From positions 61,612,001 through 61,676,000 of the forward strand of contig OX465598.1 of assembly GCA_950022295.1 (NCBI GenBank): DNA of 64,000 nt. The letters run 5' to 3'. The translations under genes and the position numbers were made by a program. Shown piece after piece: positions 34,622 through 47,010 of the stretch; within the stretch, counting starts at the first letter, position 1, and each line of letters opens with the position of its first letter. Below the pieces are notes generated by a model, which saw nothing but the letters and a program-made list of their open reading frames with translations, did no database searches and was not told where the DNA came from. Source of the DNA: Bromus sterilis. Lineage: Eukaryota; Streptophyta; Magnoliopsida; Poales; Poaceae.

Positions 34622-35557
34622 CGCCGCCGCCGACTTCTCCGAGCTCTACCAGTTTTTTTTGTCATAGAGTAGTTTTTTTATTCATCCGACCCATTCAAGG
34701 CCGATGAGTTTTCTGTGTCAATTTCATAAGAAAATTGGACCAAGGAAGCTCGTTACCATTGGCCCACCAAGACAAGCAGGTCGACCCAATTTTAGTTGTC
34801 CAATGTTGTAACCAACCGTTACAATGCACATGCCTTTGCAAGGTTGTTACCCATGTGCTTATATGCAATTTTCAACCTATTGACAAAAGATTACTTTTGT
34901 TTCAGAGTTACAGATATGGCCCCTTATGATGCAACCGATTCATGGTATAAATAGAAATATAGTAGTCTATGCTTTTTTTAATAAATATCTTAACTTACTA
35001 ATATTCTTTACAGCTAAATGATGCTAGTTCAAAATAATGTTCTTGTGTAAACGCTCGTTGTGACCCAACAGGGTTCCCAGCCTGTCCATTAGCAAAATGG
35101 ATCCAAAAGGGAAACTGTCCTCGTGTGCGAAATCCCTAATTGTAGAGTATTCGTAGCAACGAACAACGCATTCCTCCCACGCGCGCCACATCTAAAGATT
35201 TTTTGTTTTTCCTGTTTTTAGAGCCACGATAATGCCTCTCGCGAAGGCACGGTCATGCCTTCCGCGGAGGCAAGGTCGTGCCACTTTTCTTTTCGATTTT
35301 TCCTTCACCAAAACGTATAGAAAAACATGCAAAACCGAAAAAGTCAAAAAAACCATCGAAAAAATCAATTTTAAACATCAAAAACACGTACACAAAAATA
35401 AAAAAAAATGAAATCCAGAGAGATCGACGTGAGCACGACACGTGACGTTGCTCGCTGGACCGGGCTATGAACGAATACTCTTCAATTAGTTGTCCTCCCT
35501 CATGTACCATTGGGAAACTCCATGTCCTCATGTACCATTGGACCGACTCCATGTCCT
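34622..35557. other. Intergenic DNA without a gene
   Basis: No protein-like frame. A short segment near 35235-35280 (CTCGCGAAGGCACGGTCATG, then CCTTCCGCGGAGGCAAGGTC) forms internal repeats of a type common in grass DNA transposons. An 18-bp sequence at 35067-35084 is repeated exactly at 35874-35891. Confidence 0.5.
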
Positions 35558-35560
35558 TAA

Positions 35561-35872
35561 GCCTTGTTTGGTAGGAGAGAATAATTTGGGATTACAAGGG
35601 ATTATCCACCCAGTGATTTGGTGAAACCTCGGCTGTCACCCAATCCCATTTTTCCCACCCGAAGCTCCTAAGATCGCTGGGATGTGCGAGCTGCGAGGGG
35701 TACCTCGATGCTTAGAAACCCCTTGAAACCGAGGGGAAAATGGGGGGATTGCACGGGCTGACCCGTTGAAGCCCTCTGTACCAAACACAACTCTAGGTAA
35801 TTTTTGGGCTTCTCAGCCCAACAGGGCATATCCTCCCAAAGCCTCTCAAAATCCTGTCTACCAAACAAGGCC
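35561..35872. mobile_element. Tourist-like MITE (about 312 bp)
   Basis: The inverted ends GCCTTGTTTGGTAG and CTACCAAACAAGGC are flanked by TAA on both sides (35558-35560 and 35873-35875), the target preference of PIF/Harbinger. There is no coding capacity. Confidence 0.75.
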
Positions 35873-36055
35873 TAACAGGGTTCCCAGCCTGAGATAAATT
35901 TAGCACGCCCTCACCCACCTTGCAAAACAACTAATTGACAATCTGCAATGCCTCTTCCCTGCCCTGTGCAAATTGAACCCTACGTCCATTGACATATATT
36001 CAGTTAAGATTGTCTACAGAATCTGACGACGAGGACACTAATCAACAAAACTCTC

Positions 36056-39000
36056 CTAGACTGGAGTCGCAACGATCCATCCCAGGCACTCCTTCCGAAG
36101 AGGTGAATCGGCGAAAATTGCTTTGATGAAATTCCGCACCTGTGCAAAGAAAACAGACCAGTTAGAAATTAACGATAGTAAAAAGTTTCGGCCTCAGTGG
36201 ACACTGAACAAATAAGGCTGATATACAACAGGGTCAGTTGATGTCCGAAAAGAGAACCAGAAATAAAATGTTTGAAACTAGAAATTAGTCAAAGATGAAT
36301 TAACGAGGTAATAAATCTGGCTGTGGGCAAATGCAGGAAATGTAGATCCTATAGACAGCATCGACGGAACATATACAACATGATTAACTGATGCCCAAAA
36401 AATTTATATTACGCTGGTTAATATTATTTTCAAGCTTAGAAGCACACAAGTGAGCAGTAGAAGAGTTTGCTACTCCCTCCGATCCTAAAGAAGTGTCTTA
36501 AACAAACAACTAAGATAGTTATAGTTCATAGTGTAACTTGCGACACTTTTTTAGGATCAGAGGTACTCCCTCCGTCCCATAATGTAGTAACGTTTTTTGA
36601 GCTAGACGTTACTACATTATGGGACAGGTAGTAGTACCTAGTAATAGAGACAAAAGTGCACATAGTTCTGCCAATGTTCACAATGTTGATAGGTAAATAT
36701 CCATTTAAAAAAAATCCTGATAGCAAGCCTGCAACTGAAAATCAAATAGTGCTATGTTTTCCTTTCCAGGATATTGTTGATACTATACTGTAACATAACC
36801 AAAACCTTCCATTTCATTCATGTAACCACTTTAAAAAGCTTAATTTAGTTCCTTGCCATGTTGTTCACCAGTAGGCCTCTAAAGTGTGCTTAAATAACAT
36901 TAACTTAGTAAGTACTGTAGGATACACACCCAAAGAACACCATGCACAACAATATGAAAGCAGGTATAACAGTAAACAGGTTGTACCAACAGCAACAGAT
37001 GACCGAGCACTATCAGAACTCCATTTAAAGGTAAAAAGAAAAGGAAAAGGGGAACTTGTTCACCTCAGATGATGTGAAACCACAGTTAGCTAGCTCCCCA
37101 CTTTCCCAAGCAGCTGTGATGGACTTCAATGACATATCAAGCAACTCTGAGCAACATCGGTGTTTTTCAGTATTATTGGAGTGAACATAATGATATGACA
37201 TGTTAAATAAGTCAAAAAAACTGAGACATAAGTACCTGCTAGTTTTCGGAACTTCTTCAAAGATGGTATACTCTCATCCAACTGGACCCAGGTATAATGA
37301 TCCAAGAACTTCTCATCATCATCATTCTCAACCAGGGACAGAAACAGTGAGGAGAGGTTTTCAAGAGACAAATGTATAAGGCCTTGCAGCTGCAAGAGTA
37401 TCACATATATTAATAAACATCAAGAGTAATCAGCTGAACCCATTCAAGCACAATATTATCACCTGCAAGGTCTCCTCTGCTGCCATGTCATCTATCAGAA
37501 GCATATCCTTTGTGATTCTAGAAAAGACAGGTCCAAGGACATGAAACATACTTCTCCTGTAAATTGACCTAGGCAGTACTGATTCCCACATGATGTGTAT
37601 CTTTTCTAAAATGAACACCACCTGAAAGGTCAATATATATCATTAGTTCGCAATCTATGATCAATCACAGTTCAGGATGCAGCACCACATAAATAATACA
37701 ACCAAATTGAAGGTCACCAATAAATAAATATATCAAGAGAAATTATAGTAGGCTTTTTCTTTGCCATATTCCTTCTAAGAATGTAGGTACAGCTCATATT
37801 CTTTGGCAACGAGACATACCTGCTCAATACTAAATTTTGCCGATTCACAATACTGAGATTGGTGTGTGTTCTGAAAACCATTAGCACCATCTATAGCCTG
37901 AAAATAATGTGAACTTGAAATTTACAAAGAATGTACCACAGGAAGAAAAGGAATAAACATCATTGTGCACGTGGCTATGCAAAAGAGAGGATTGGGGGGG
38001 GGGGGGGGGGGTAGGGGAGGGAGGAGGAAAACTGCCTGTCCTATTTGTACCACACAGTTTCGATGTTCAAATTAAAAATCTGCTTCACCACTTAACACCA
38101 GAAATAAACGATCATGAATTCCACAGAGTTTTCACTTTTCACCAATGATCATTTTATCCCTAAGGATGAAACAAAAGGTATAGGGGAATACCTCGCTTAA
38201 GTTCGCCGTTGCAAGCTGTATTTGTCTTCTCAGTACACCATCTGCCATCTGTGAGAAGATTGGAGCTAAATCCACAAAAACAACTAGTTTGTGTAGATCC
38301 CTAGGAAAATCTGCACGGTACTGGACAACAGCATCAAGAAAGGTTAGGAAAATGCATTTCCAAAGACGAAATTTTCTATCAGATATGTAAACAGAAGTAC
38401 AGTTGGTTTTCCATTTTACGATGAAGCATAATGGAACATTAATCTAGGATGGAAAAACACATATCTGAGCTCACCCACCAAACATTTTTTTAAGACGACC
38501 ACATAAAAAAAATTCCAATGAAAATCAAGGAAGTATAGAGAACAAAAAGGGTCTCTCTGGTTTGAGGCTAACTTAGACACAACTAATGAGATGCAAAGTG
38601 TTGCTAAAAAATCATCAACACACTTGTGGCAATTTGTGGCAAATAAATGAATCTATGACGCATGGGTTATATAAGTACTACCTCCGATCCATATTAATGG
38701 GCACACACTTAGTACAACTTTGTACTAAAGTTGTACTAAGTGTGTGCCCATTAATATGGGTCGGAGGGAGTAATAAAATGTGGCAACTGTGGTAACCAAC
38801 CAAACATCCACCCAACAATTTGTGGCACACCTCAGCTTAGGCTGACCAAACAGCTCCTAAGCTGTGTATTATGTACACAAGATTATGAAAAATAATGTTC
38901 ACGTAAATCAGCATCTGAGATAAATCCTAATAAGGAGCAAATAGCAGGACATACAAACCTCAAATGCAAGACCAAGAATTTCTTGGGACAAATGGTAGAA

Positions 39001-42000
39001 GTCATTGTGAATGATGGCAGCCCCTGGACTGATACTATCGAGTTCCTTCTCTAGCTAAAAAAACACTGAATTTACTCACAATGGAAAATGACAGTAACAA
39101 AAACAAATACTGAAGAGTAGAATACTGCATGATCTCATAATAGGACAGCTTCATAATGCAAATCAACGAGATAATCACTAGAGTCAGTTTATGTAATATT
39201 TGAAACCATAGAGCACATTAAGTAAGAATGCAAAATCTCATAAATGCTATCACATACAAGCACAATAGGTACATGATGCATGAGACAATTTACATAGAAT
39301 AGGTACATCAGGAAGGCTCCTATTGGTGCAGCATTGCAGTCAAAATAAGAATTAGTTCTAGCAACCCCATGTATTAAAGGTGTAATTTATAGATCAAGTA
39401 AACAGAAGAAAACCATCAAAGGATATCTTCTAAGTATTTCCCGTAAGTTTACCTTTTACTAAAAACTGAATATAACATACATACAGACCCTTGATACTAA
39501 AATACTCTCAGCAGATGAAAATAGGGAGCTCTCAGCCCTCTGGGCTGTGGGTTTGTTGTGGGCCCTGCCCATTATCGTCTTAACATTTTACCACCTTGGC
39601 CTCCTTGTGTCGTTCGTCCAGGGTGTTCTGGGTCTCATGTCGTTGAGGGCGGCGTGTGTGGAGTGATGTCTACGTTTCCTCTCGCTGCTGAACGGTGTCC
39701 AGAATAGTTGCGCTGCTGTCTTGCCGCTGGTTGGTGTCAAGACACATCGGCGTACAGAGTGAACAGCATTGTCTCGAACCTAAGAACCAGTGGCGGAACT
39801 CTCCGTTGGGCAAGGTATGTGATTGCATGCAATTTTTTTAATATAGGTATGCATCTCCACGTTGGGTGCTTGCTACTTGATTTAGTTGAACCATTAGGCA
39901 CACTTGGGCCACCGGCCAGCCACCGAATGATTAATCGCTAGCACACTTGACCAGATGAGGAGTCACGACGCAACCGTATCCGACGCGAGACACCCCACAC
40001 GGCCACACCCTCACCAGTCCCAATTTCTAAACCTAAAGAGGCAGCGGCGGCTGGCTAGGGTCCAGGAGGACAGGGGACGGCGGGTGCATACCGGCGGACA
40101 ATGGGGCGTCGCGCAAGTCGCCGGCGACTGGCCAGGGCCCAGGAGGATGGGTGACGGTGGACGTGGAACGGCGGACGTCGGCGTCACGCAAGCTGACGGT
40201 TGGGGCCTTGGGCGACGGCGCTGGGGGGCAGCGGGCGGCGAGCTTCTCTCCTTCACAGCCGGCGATACTCTTCTACCAGTAGGGACGGCAACAGTGGAAA
40301 GGGGCTTTTCATCGATGAAAATAATTAAAACTGAGCTGCGCAGCAAGATGTGCAATAACTGGTTTAATGACTTGATGGTGTGTTACATTGAGCGAGGGAT
40401 CTTCAAAAGTCTTGATCTTGATAAAATTAAGGAAAATTTTCAGAAGGAGGGTAGGACACTTCCATTGCCTGGATCTTCTACACGTCATTGAAACCTTCAT
40501 TATCTGTATGTTCTAGATTGTTTTTTCACTGAATAATTGAAATATGTCTACATTTTCATTGTATTTGTTCTTCATATGTATTGTTACTTTTTAGTATGTA
40601 GTTGTGTACTCACTCTTTTGGTTTTAAAAAATCCTTTACTTAAGATTTCGCCACACCTTTTTTTTTCCGTCCTCCACCTCAGTAAGAACCAGGGGCGACT
40701 GGATCTTTCTGGAAGAGGACACAACACAAAGACAAAGTGGCACAAGCAATTGTTTTACTGGGCCAAAGCTGGTGGCAGCTGTCCGGACGTGAAAGCGCAG
40801 GCCCTTGAACCATGTCTATGCTTCTGATGGACCCCACACCGTGGCTACCCCAACCAAAACCACGAAAACAGCAATATGAAGAGGCCACAAACGAATATAG
40901 AACCAACAGAGGAAGCAGCACGGCAAACCGCACATCTTCTTCTAACAGTATTCTAAGGATGATGCCTCTGTTTGAAATAATGTGGTTTCGTATGCCCCAG
41001 AATATATATATGTTCATCTTCAGCAATTCCTTTTTTCGATAAAGGGTAATATATTAATATCAATATAATACCAAGTACACCTGACCTCTGCAACAACACA
41101 ATGTCAAGAACTAGTTTATCTGAAATCTGAAGAATAACACCATTGTTGCAAAATTATGATATAGCACATCTAAGGCTATCAGTTAGCATGTCTAAACAAA
41201 ATGCACATGAGTTAATACTGTTGTCATGAATATCCTAGATGGTCTCTAGACATGATTGCATGACATACATTGTGTCCTCACTGGAGATTTGGTTCAAATG
41301 TGAATCTCATGACACAATACTAAATTATATCATGTAAAGTTAGTACATGCACAAACCTGAACTGGCACAATAGCCTTATACAAGAGCAAGGCATCCCTAG
41401 CAGCATAGCAAAACTCCTTTGCAACTCTTGTGGATGATAAACTAGCATCCTGCACTGATTATTCAACAACAACGGATGTACATAAGATGGTTGTGAAATT
41501 TTGTAGCATGCAAATACTGAAAAGTGAGCGGCAGTATTTGCAAAAGAAAGGTGGTTGTAATGAGGAACGATAATGATCTGTTACATTAGTACAAGTAACA
41601 AGCAATTATGCTAATAGATCCAGTGGATCGATAAAAATGAATGTAGAGAGGCATACCTTGAGGGCTCCATGGATTAATTTCATTAAGTGAAGTGCTGATC
41701 TAGATATAAAACACTTCTCTGGCTGGAAAAGTAATTCAACAACAGAATCTCCATGGTCATCTGATGCCTGCAATAGCAAGCACACTTTACTATGACGAAT
41801 CCGACATTATCCTGCTAAGTAATTTTCCAATGGTGAAACATAAATTTTGGTACTTACAAGAGGATTATCATAGTCATAATGTACAAGAATGTATCTTGCT
41901 TTCACTAAGATCTCATTTCTCTTCCTTACAGCAAAATGAACTTCAACATCATCAACAAATTGGGTCAACTTGCTATCCTTTCTGTCAGGTGAAATAAACA

Positions 42001-45000
42001 TCATACTCCTAAGGGTATTCTCAAATTCAGTTGTACTTCTTATAACATCTTGGAACTCAATCAGCTTGGACGCCTCATCCGGAACAGCCTGAAAACATAA
42101 CTCAATGACCAGACCAGTTATTATAACATATATAATAACACTATTTTTTGGGAATCGTTGTCATTATAGAATAAATCTTGTGGCATCCGTTTAACAGAGA
42201 TTACCAAGCATGTGCCCACAAACAAGATAACTGGAGAAGGAAGCTGAGTTGCTTAGAAGCTGTAATGACAGCTATATCAGGCCAGTCTGATCATTTCCAT
42301 TTTTATGACGAAATTCTAAATTCTTTTTAGCATGGGAAGGAAAATTCAATCTGTTGTCAGATGCTCATCTTGGTGACCAGTTTATACCGTGGCACAGAAA
42401 TTAGAGGGAAATTATGTGTTATTTCTAGCATACTATTTTTTTCTTGTCAAGTTCTCATATAAGGGAGAAGTGGTCAATGTCGATAATAAACTACTTTCCT
42501 CAAACAACTCGGTCATAACTCACAAGTCAATAATCTGAACAATAGTTGATTCAACATAAGAAGTATTGCCAGTTCGATGGGCACTGAACAAAGAGGACCA
42601 AATAGAGACAAGCATGTGGGTCAGCTGAAGGACTGGTCACAAGAAGAAACACAACAAATTAAGCAATTATCAAGCTTCTAATTGTTAAATATATAATCAT
42701 ACCTTGGAAAGAAAATGTGTAATAACCAGATCAGAAACTCTTGACCAGGTTAACTTCGCAAAGGACCGCATCCATGTGATGTTTTCCATACAAATGAACT
42801 TGCGAGCAAACTTGATGACATCGATTATTCTTGAGTAAAGGACTGAACCATCTTTGTAGCCCTTGAACAATAAAAACACGTTACATGATTGTCCAAAACA
42901 ACCGAAAAATAAAACAAGAACCAAGTTTACATGTCAGTATTTCGTCAAGAAATCGTATTGATTGATTGACAGCTCATAATTCCAGATGTGCAAAGACCTA
43001 ATTTTACCTACTACGTAAAAAAAAGACAACAGCTTAGTACTGTTAGAAGTGGCATCTTAGTTCAGCTCTTATTTAGCATTCATATTGCGGTAATAACTTG
43101 GAAGAATACTAACTACATGACCAGGGTCAATATGCTGCAATATGCAGATGACACTATATTCCTAATACAAGACAATTTGGAGGATGCTCAGAGGCTTAAA
43201 TTCATTCTAGGAGCTTTTGAGCAGATGTCTGGGTTAAAGATTAATTTTCATAAAAGTGAGATTTATACTTTTGGTGAGACTGTAGATAAAGTTAAACAAT
43301 ATCAGGAAATTTTCTCTTGTGAAATTGGTGCTTTGCCCCTAAAATACCTTGGTATTCCTGTTACCAAAGGAAGAATTAAAAATAGTATGTGGGGAGGGAC
43401 CCTCTCTAAGATTGAAGGCAGATGTAGCTGCTGGCAAGGGAAGATGCTAAACATGGCTGGGAGAACTGCTTTGGTTCAGTCCTGCCTTACCAACATGCCT
43501 CTGTATATGATGTCCTTTTACCCCATACCTGCTGGAGTGAGGAAAAAGATTGATTTCTTCAGATCCAGGTTGATTTGGCAAGCAGATGAGGGGAAGAGAA
43601 AATATCATCTAGTTAATTGGAAGACATGCTGTCTTCCTAAGACTCAGGGAGGCCTGGGTCTGCTTAACATTGATATTATGAACAAAGCCTTGCTAGTCAA
43701 ATGGTTATGGAAGCTAGAGCCTGAGGAAGGTTTATGGCAAGAGATACTTTTAAATAAATATGTTAAAGGGAAATGCATCTCTGGAATTAAACCTAGGGTG
43801 GGTGACTCCCACTTCTGGAAAAATATCCTAAGTGTGAAAATTTTATTCTATGAAAACTGTAGGAAAAGAGTGGGCAATGGATGCAATACTAGATTCTGGG
43901 AAGAATTGTGGCTAGATGATAAACCCCTAAAGGATGCTTACCCCAGGATATTTGAACTGTGCCACAACAAAAACATTTCTGTTGCTGAGGCATTTAACAT
44001 AGGACTCAGGAACTTCTCTTTCAGAAGGACTTTGTTGGGGGAATCCTTAACATTATGGAATAGTTGCATTAATAGATGTGATGATATTAACCTATCTGAT
44101 CAGAAAGATAGAGTAGTTTGGAAGCTGACAAAAGATGGATGCTATACTGTCAAATCCATGTATAACAAAATAATTAGTGGTTACTACTCCTTTCCTCAAA
44201 AATTTCTTTGGAAAGTCAAAGTACCTGCTAAAATCAAATTCTTTAGCTGGTTAATATGCAAGAACAGCATATTGACTAAAGATAACCTGTTAAGAAGGGG
44301 ATGGAAAGGGGGGAATCAATGTGCCTACTGTGGTGCTCCTGAAACAATTGATCACTTATTTTTTAACTGTTCCATGGCTAAGTTGATTTGGTGCTTACTT
44401 AGATGCTCCTTCAATTTGAGCAGTACCCCTGAGTCTGTCAATAGTTGTTTTGGTGATTGGATTAATAGATTTACCAAAAGTGACAGAGATCTGGTGCTAG
44501 TGGGGATACTTGCTATGTTCTGGGCAATATGGAAAACTAGAAATGATATTGTGTTTAATAGGAAAATGAATGTTTCTCCTATTACATGTGTTAAAATCAT
44601 GAACTCCTGGATTAATGACTGGGCTATTTTACAGAAAAAAAGGAAAAGGGAGAAATGCTGAAGTTGCAAGTGAAGTGTTCAAGGCGTCGCAAGGATGGAG
44701 GCCTGGAGTACTTCGGATCACAGATGGGAGTTGATGCCGACGATGGGCTTCTTGGGTGTTGCTTCTAGCTAGTTAACTTCCCCTTTTGCTTCAGTTTCTG
44801 TGGTTCAGTAGTTAGGGCGACCTTTATCTTTGCTGGACTGTAGATTTCTTGCTTACAAAAGTTGCTTTTGGGGTAATGTCTAGTCCAGAACTGGGGTCCT
44901 GCGTGACCTGTAGTTTGGGAACTTGTATTTTGTTATCTTTGTTTGTTTAAATTCCTGTATCAGACTTCTATGATTTCTCTAATGGAAATCGGGAAAGGGG

Positions 45001-46989
45001 GCAACCCCTTTTCTTTTGCTCAAAAAAAAAACTACATGACCAGGAATAAAGCAGACACAGGCCTCTTTGGTTCGCAGGATTAAAAGAACACATGAGTATT
45101 TGAATCGCATAAGATCAATTCAAAAGATCAAACAACTCAGATATAAAAAATTCTTAAAGGTCTACAATCCTCGAAAATCCTTAGGATCAAAGAGGCCTTC
45201 GAAAACAAAAATAACCAATGTACATAAAGATAGTTCAGAAGAACCGGCTCTGATGAACCAAGAATCACTATGGAACGCTTACCTGTAATTCCTCTGAGGG
45301 GACTATACTCAAGACTGATACTGGGTGTGTGGAGCCACTTTTCTCAAGCACTTCTACAGAAACTGTGACAGATATGTTACTGATTACTGGAATAAGGGCA
45401 TGCTTTACCATCAGGTCTGCGACTTTTGCCATCCCATAGTCTAGAGAATCAATTATCTGCATATCCAACAACACAAAGGTATGACAAAGTGGTTCATTTA
45501 CCCAAGCATTTTGTACAAAAGCACTTCACCAAGTTCACTGAACCATTTATTGGTAGTGATAATAACATACGACCACAGGATTTGATGGAGCTTCCAAATA
45601 CTACATCTGTTCATTTATATATGACGTTTTAGAAAGCTAACTTAGCTTGCTAGAACGTCTTATATAAAAAACGGAGGGAGTACTATATATAGAGAGAGAA
45701 GAACCCCCCCTGCACGCACTGAACTGGTTTGGCTTGTTTGGTCTAGTTACTATGTAACATATGATTAATCACAACGTTCTATGGGTTCTTAAGAAGACAG
45801 CATCAGAGATCAAGAAATCAACTCAGTGCAGCGACGAATTAGTAGCTAATATTTGGTGGGTATGAAAAATCCAAATGATAGACTTGTGATGGCACATAGG
45901 AAGAATGCAACTGATGGGGTGAGCGTATTTTAAGAACTGCAAAGGCCTTTAGCTGCTGAATGTGTTATATAGGGACTCCGTCCATTGTGTCCTTAAGTCC
46001 AAAAATCATTGGGCAGTGATCATCATTAGAAATAGTTTTGTACACTATTTAACAATCACAACACAAATGTCCACCCAGACTAACTGAAAAGTTCAAGGCA
46101 TAGAATATGTAAGGCGATAAGTTTCTATTGATCACTAATTTTTGCCTAATCAATCTCCTGTCTTATAAAATATGGTTTAGGGTCAAAATTTGTAGATCTG
46201 AAGACTAGTAATGCTCACTTCTAATGCCTGGAGAGCCACACAAAGCTCAACACCAGGCGTTCCACTTGAACTGCCTCTTGGTCCAGCCCTCACCACTACC
46301 TTCCCTCCCTCCGGTGCAAACTCCACGCACTCCTCCACATTCTTCGAAAGCCCTACTTGCAGCTGCATCATCGCCAGAAACAACCAGCACAGCAGTTAGC
46401 AGAGACAGAAATCCTAACATGTGAAGGAAGCTCGAACCAGCACGCCCCTCACCTCGTCGACGAGCTGCTCCCATTCTCCCCGAAGAAGCCCAAACACGAC
46501 TGGCTCATCCCCACCGGATCCAGATCCCTCAGGGGCCACCAGGAGGGGCTTGAGCTCGGCGGCGGCAGCGGCGGCATCAAGGGGGTTGGATGAGGCGCGA
46601 GCGGCGCGAAGACGCGCGGAGAGGGAAGCCACGGAGGATGCGGCAGCGAGGTGCTCCTGGCGCTCGCGGAGCTCGCGGCGGGCCGCTAGGAGGCGATCGG
46701 AGAGGGACCTGAGGTCGGACAGGTCCGGGGAGGAGGAGAGCGGGGAGAGCGCCGACTGTAGTGAGGACTGGAGGGACGCTGACGAGGCCGCGGAGCTGGC
46801 GGCTCGGAGAAGCGCAGAGGCGAGCGGCTCGCGGTTGGAGGCGGCGAAGGAGAGCGCGGAGGCGTGCAGTCGGTCGGAGCGGTGGCGGAGGTGGTCGATG
46901 AGGAGGCGGAGGTCGGGCGCGGAGAGCGGGGTGGAGGGATCGGCGTCGGCGGTGGTCGCGAGAAGGAGCTCGCGCACGTCGTCGGCCAT
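36056..46989 (-). CDS. ZW10: ZW10 homologue (centromere/kinetochore protein zw10-like), 14 exons
   Basis: ZW10 is a subunit of the ER-membrane tethering complex for Golgi-to-ER vesicles; its animal homologue also acts at kinetochores. Exons in transcript order: 46989-46453, 46362-46219, 45456-45283, 42861-42703, 42088-41858, 41767-41657, 41449-41357, 39054-38959, 38320-38192, 37897-37820, 37621-37463, 37389-37236, 37146-37064, 36139-36056. All introns are GT-AG, and all junctions are phase 0 except exon 12/13 (phase 1). The product is 743 residues, close to my recollection of the Arabidopsis protein (about 740). Recognisable segments are SAPDLRLLIDHLRHRSDRLH, MENITWMRSFAKLTWSRVSD, DDVEVHFAVRKRNEILVKAR, IHNDFYHLSQEILGLAFE and VRNFIKAIFADSPLRKECLG. 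An upstream in-frame ATG at 47010 would add seven residues; I chose MADDVRELLL. The coding sequence appears intact despite a LINE, a hAT fragment and MITEs in introns. Confidence 0.95.
36473..36563. mobile_element. Stowaway-type MITE in ZW10 intron 13 (first of a pair)
   Basis: The ends CTCCCTCCGATCCTAAAGAA and TTTTTTAGGATCAGAGG are inverted and bounded by TA. It lies directly next to a second element, sharing the TA at 36564-36565. Confidence 0.75.
36566..36634. mobile_element. Stowaway-type MITE in ZW10 intron 13 (second of a pair)
   Basis: CTCCCTCCGTCCCATAATGT and ATTATGGGACAGGTAGTAG form a near-complete palindrome bounded by TA, about 69 bp. Confidence 0.72.
38678..38770. mobile_element. 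Stowaway MITE in ZW10 intron 8 (93 bp)
   Basis: A near-perfect palindrome: CTACCTCCGATCCATATTAA at the left and TTAATATGGGTCGGAGGGAG at the right, bounded by TA on both sides. Confidence 0.88.
40270..40491 (+). pseudogene. hAT transposase C-terminal fragment in ZW10 intron 7
   Basis: The end of an open frame reads LLPVGTATVERGFSSMKIIK, then TELRSKMCNNWFNDLMVCYI and ERGIF. This is the C-terminal dimerisation region typical of plant hAT transposases and related zinc-finger proteins. The frame upstream of 40270 is Gly/Arg-rich and unrelated. The fragment is antisense to ZW10 and cannot be active. Confidence 0.8.
43126..45029 (+). mobile_element. 5'-truncated LINE (L1-type) in ZW10 intron 3
   Basis: The insert is bounded by an exact 15-bp target duplication, AACTACATGACCAGG, at 43111-43125 and 45030-45044, with an A tract just before the right copy. 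The coding part starts inside reverse transcriptase (YADDTIFLI) and runs to the LINE C-terminus. It lies antisense to ZW10 and between two intact exons. Confidence 0.95.
43128..44661 (+). pseudogene. LINE ORF2 fragment: reverse transcriptase end plus zinc-binding C-terminus
   Basis: The LINE-derived frame begins with the residues just before YADDTIFLIQ (the catalytic aspartates of reverse transcriptase) and continues through the thumb region (LKYLGIPVTKG, NWKTCCLPKTQGGLGLLNID). It ends in the zf-RVT domain (FLWKVKVPAKIKFFSWLICK, then CAYCGAPETIDHLFFNCSMA) at a stop near 44659. It is open without stops, so the copy is rather young. An ATG at 42988 makes a longer open frame, but residues before 43126 come from intron DNA and are not part of the LINE. 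Endonuclease and the 5' part of reverse transcriptase are missing. Confidence 0.93.
45601..45680. mobile_element. Stowaway MITE in ZW10 intron 2 (80 bp)
   Basis: The ends CTACATCTGTTCATTTATAT and TATATAAAAAACGGAGGGAG are inverted, with TA at each side. Inner sequence AGCTAACTTAGCTTGCTA adds to the fold. Confidence 0.78.
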
Positions 46990-47010
46990 CGCCGACGGGG
47001 ATCCGGGCAC

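Noticed and set aside
42988..43125. ATG and first 46 codons of the long frame entering the LINE
   Set aside because: These bases are ZW10 intron sequence to the left of the LINE, including the target duplication; they join the LINE frame by chance.
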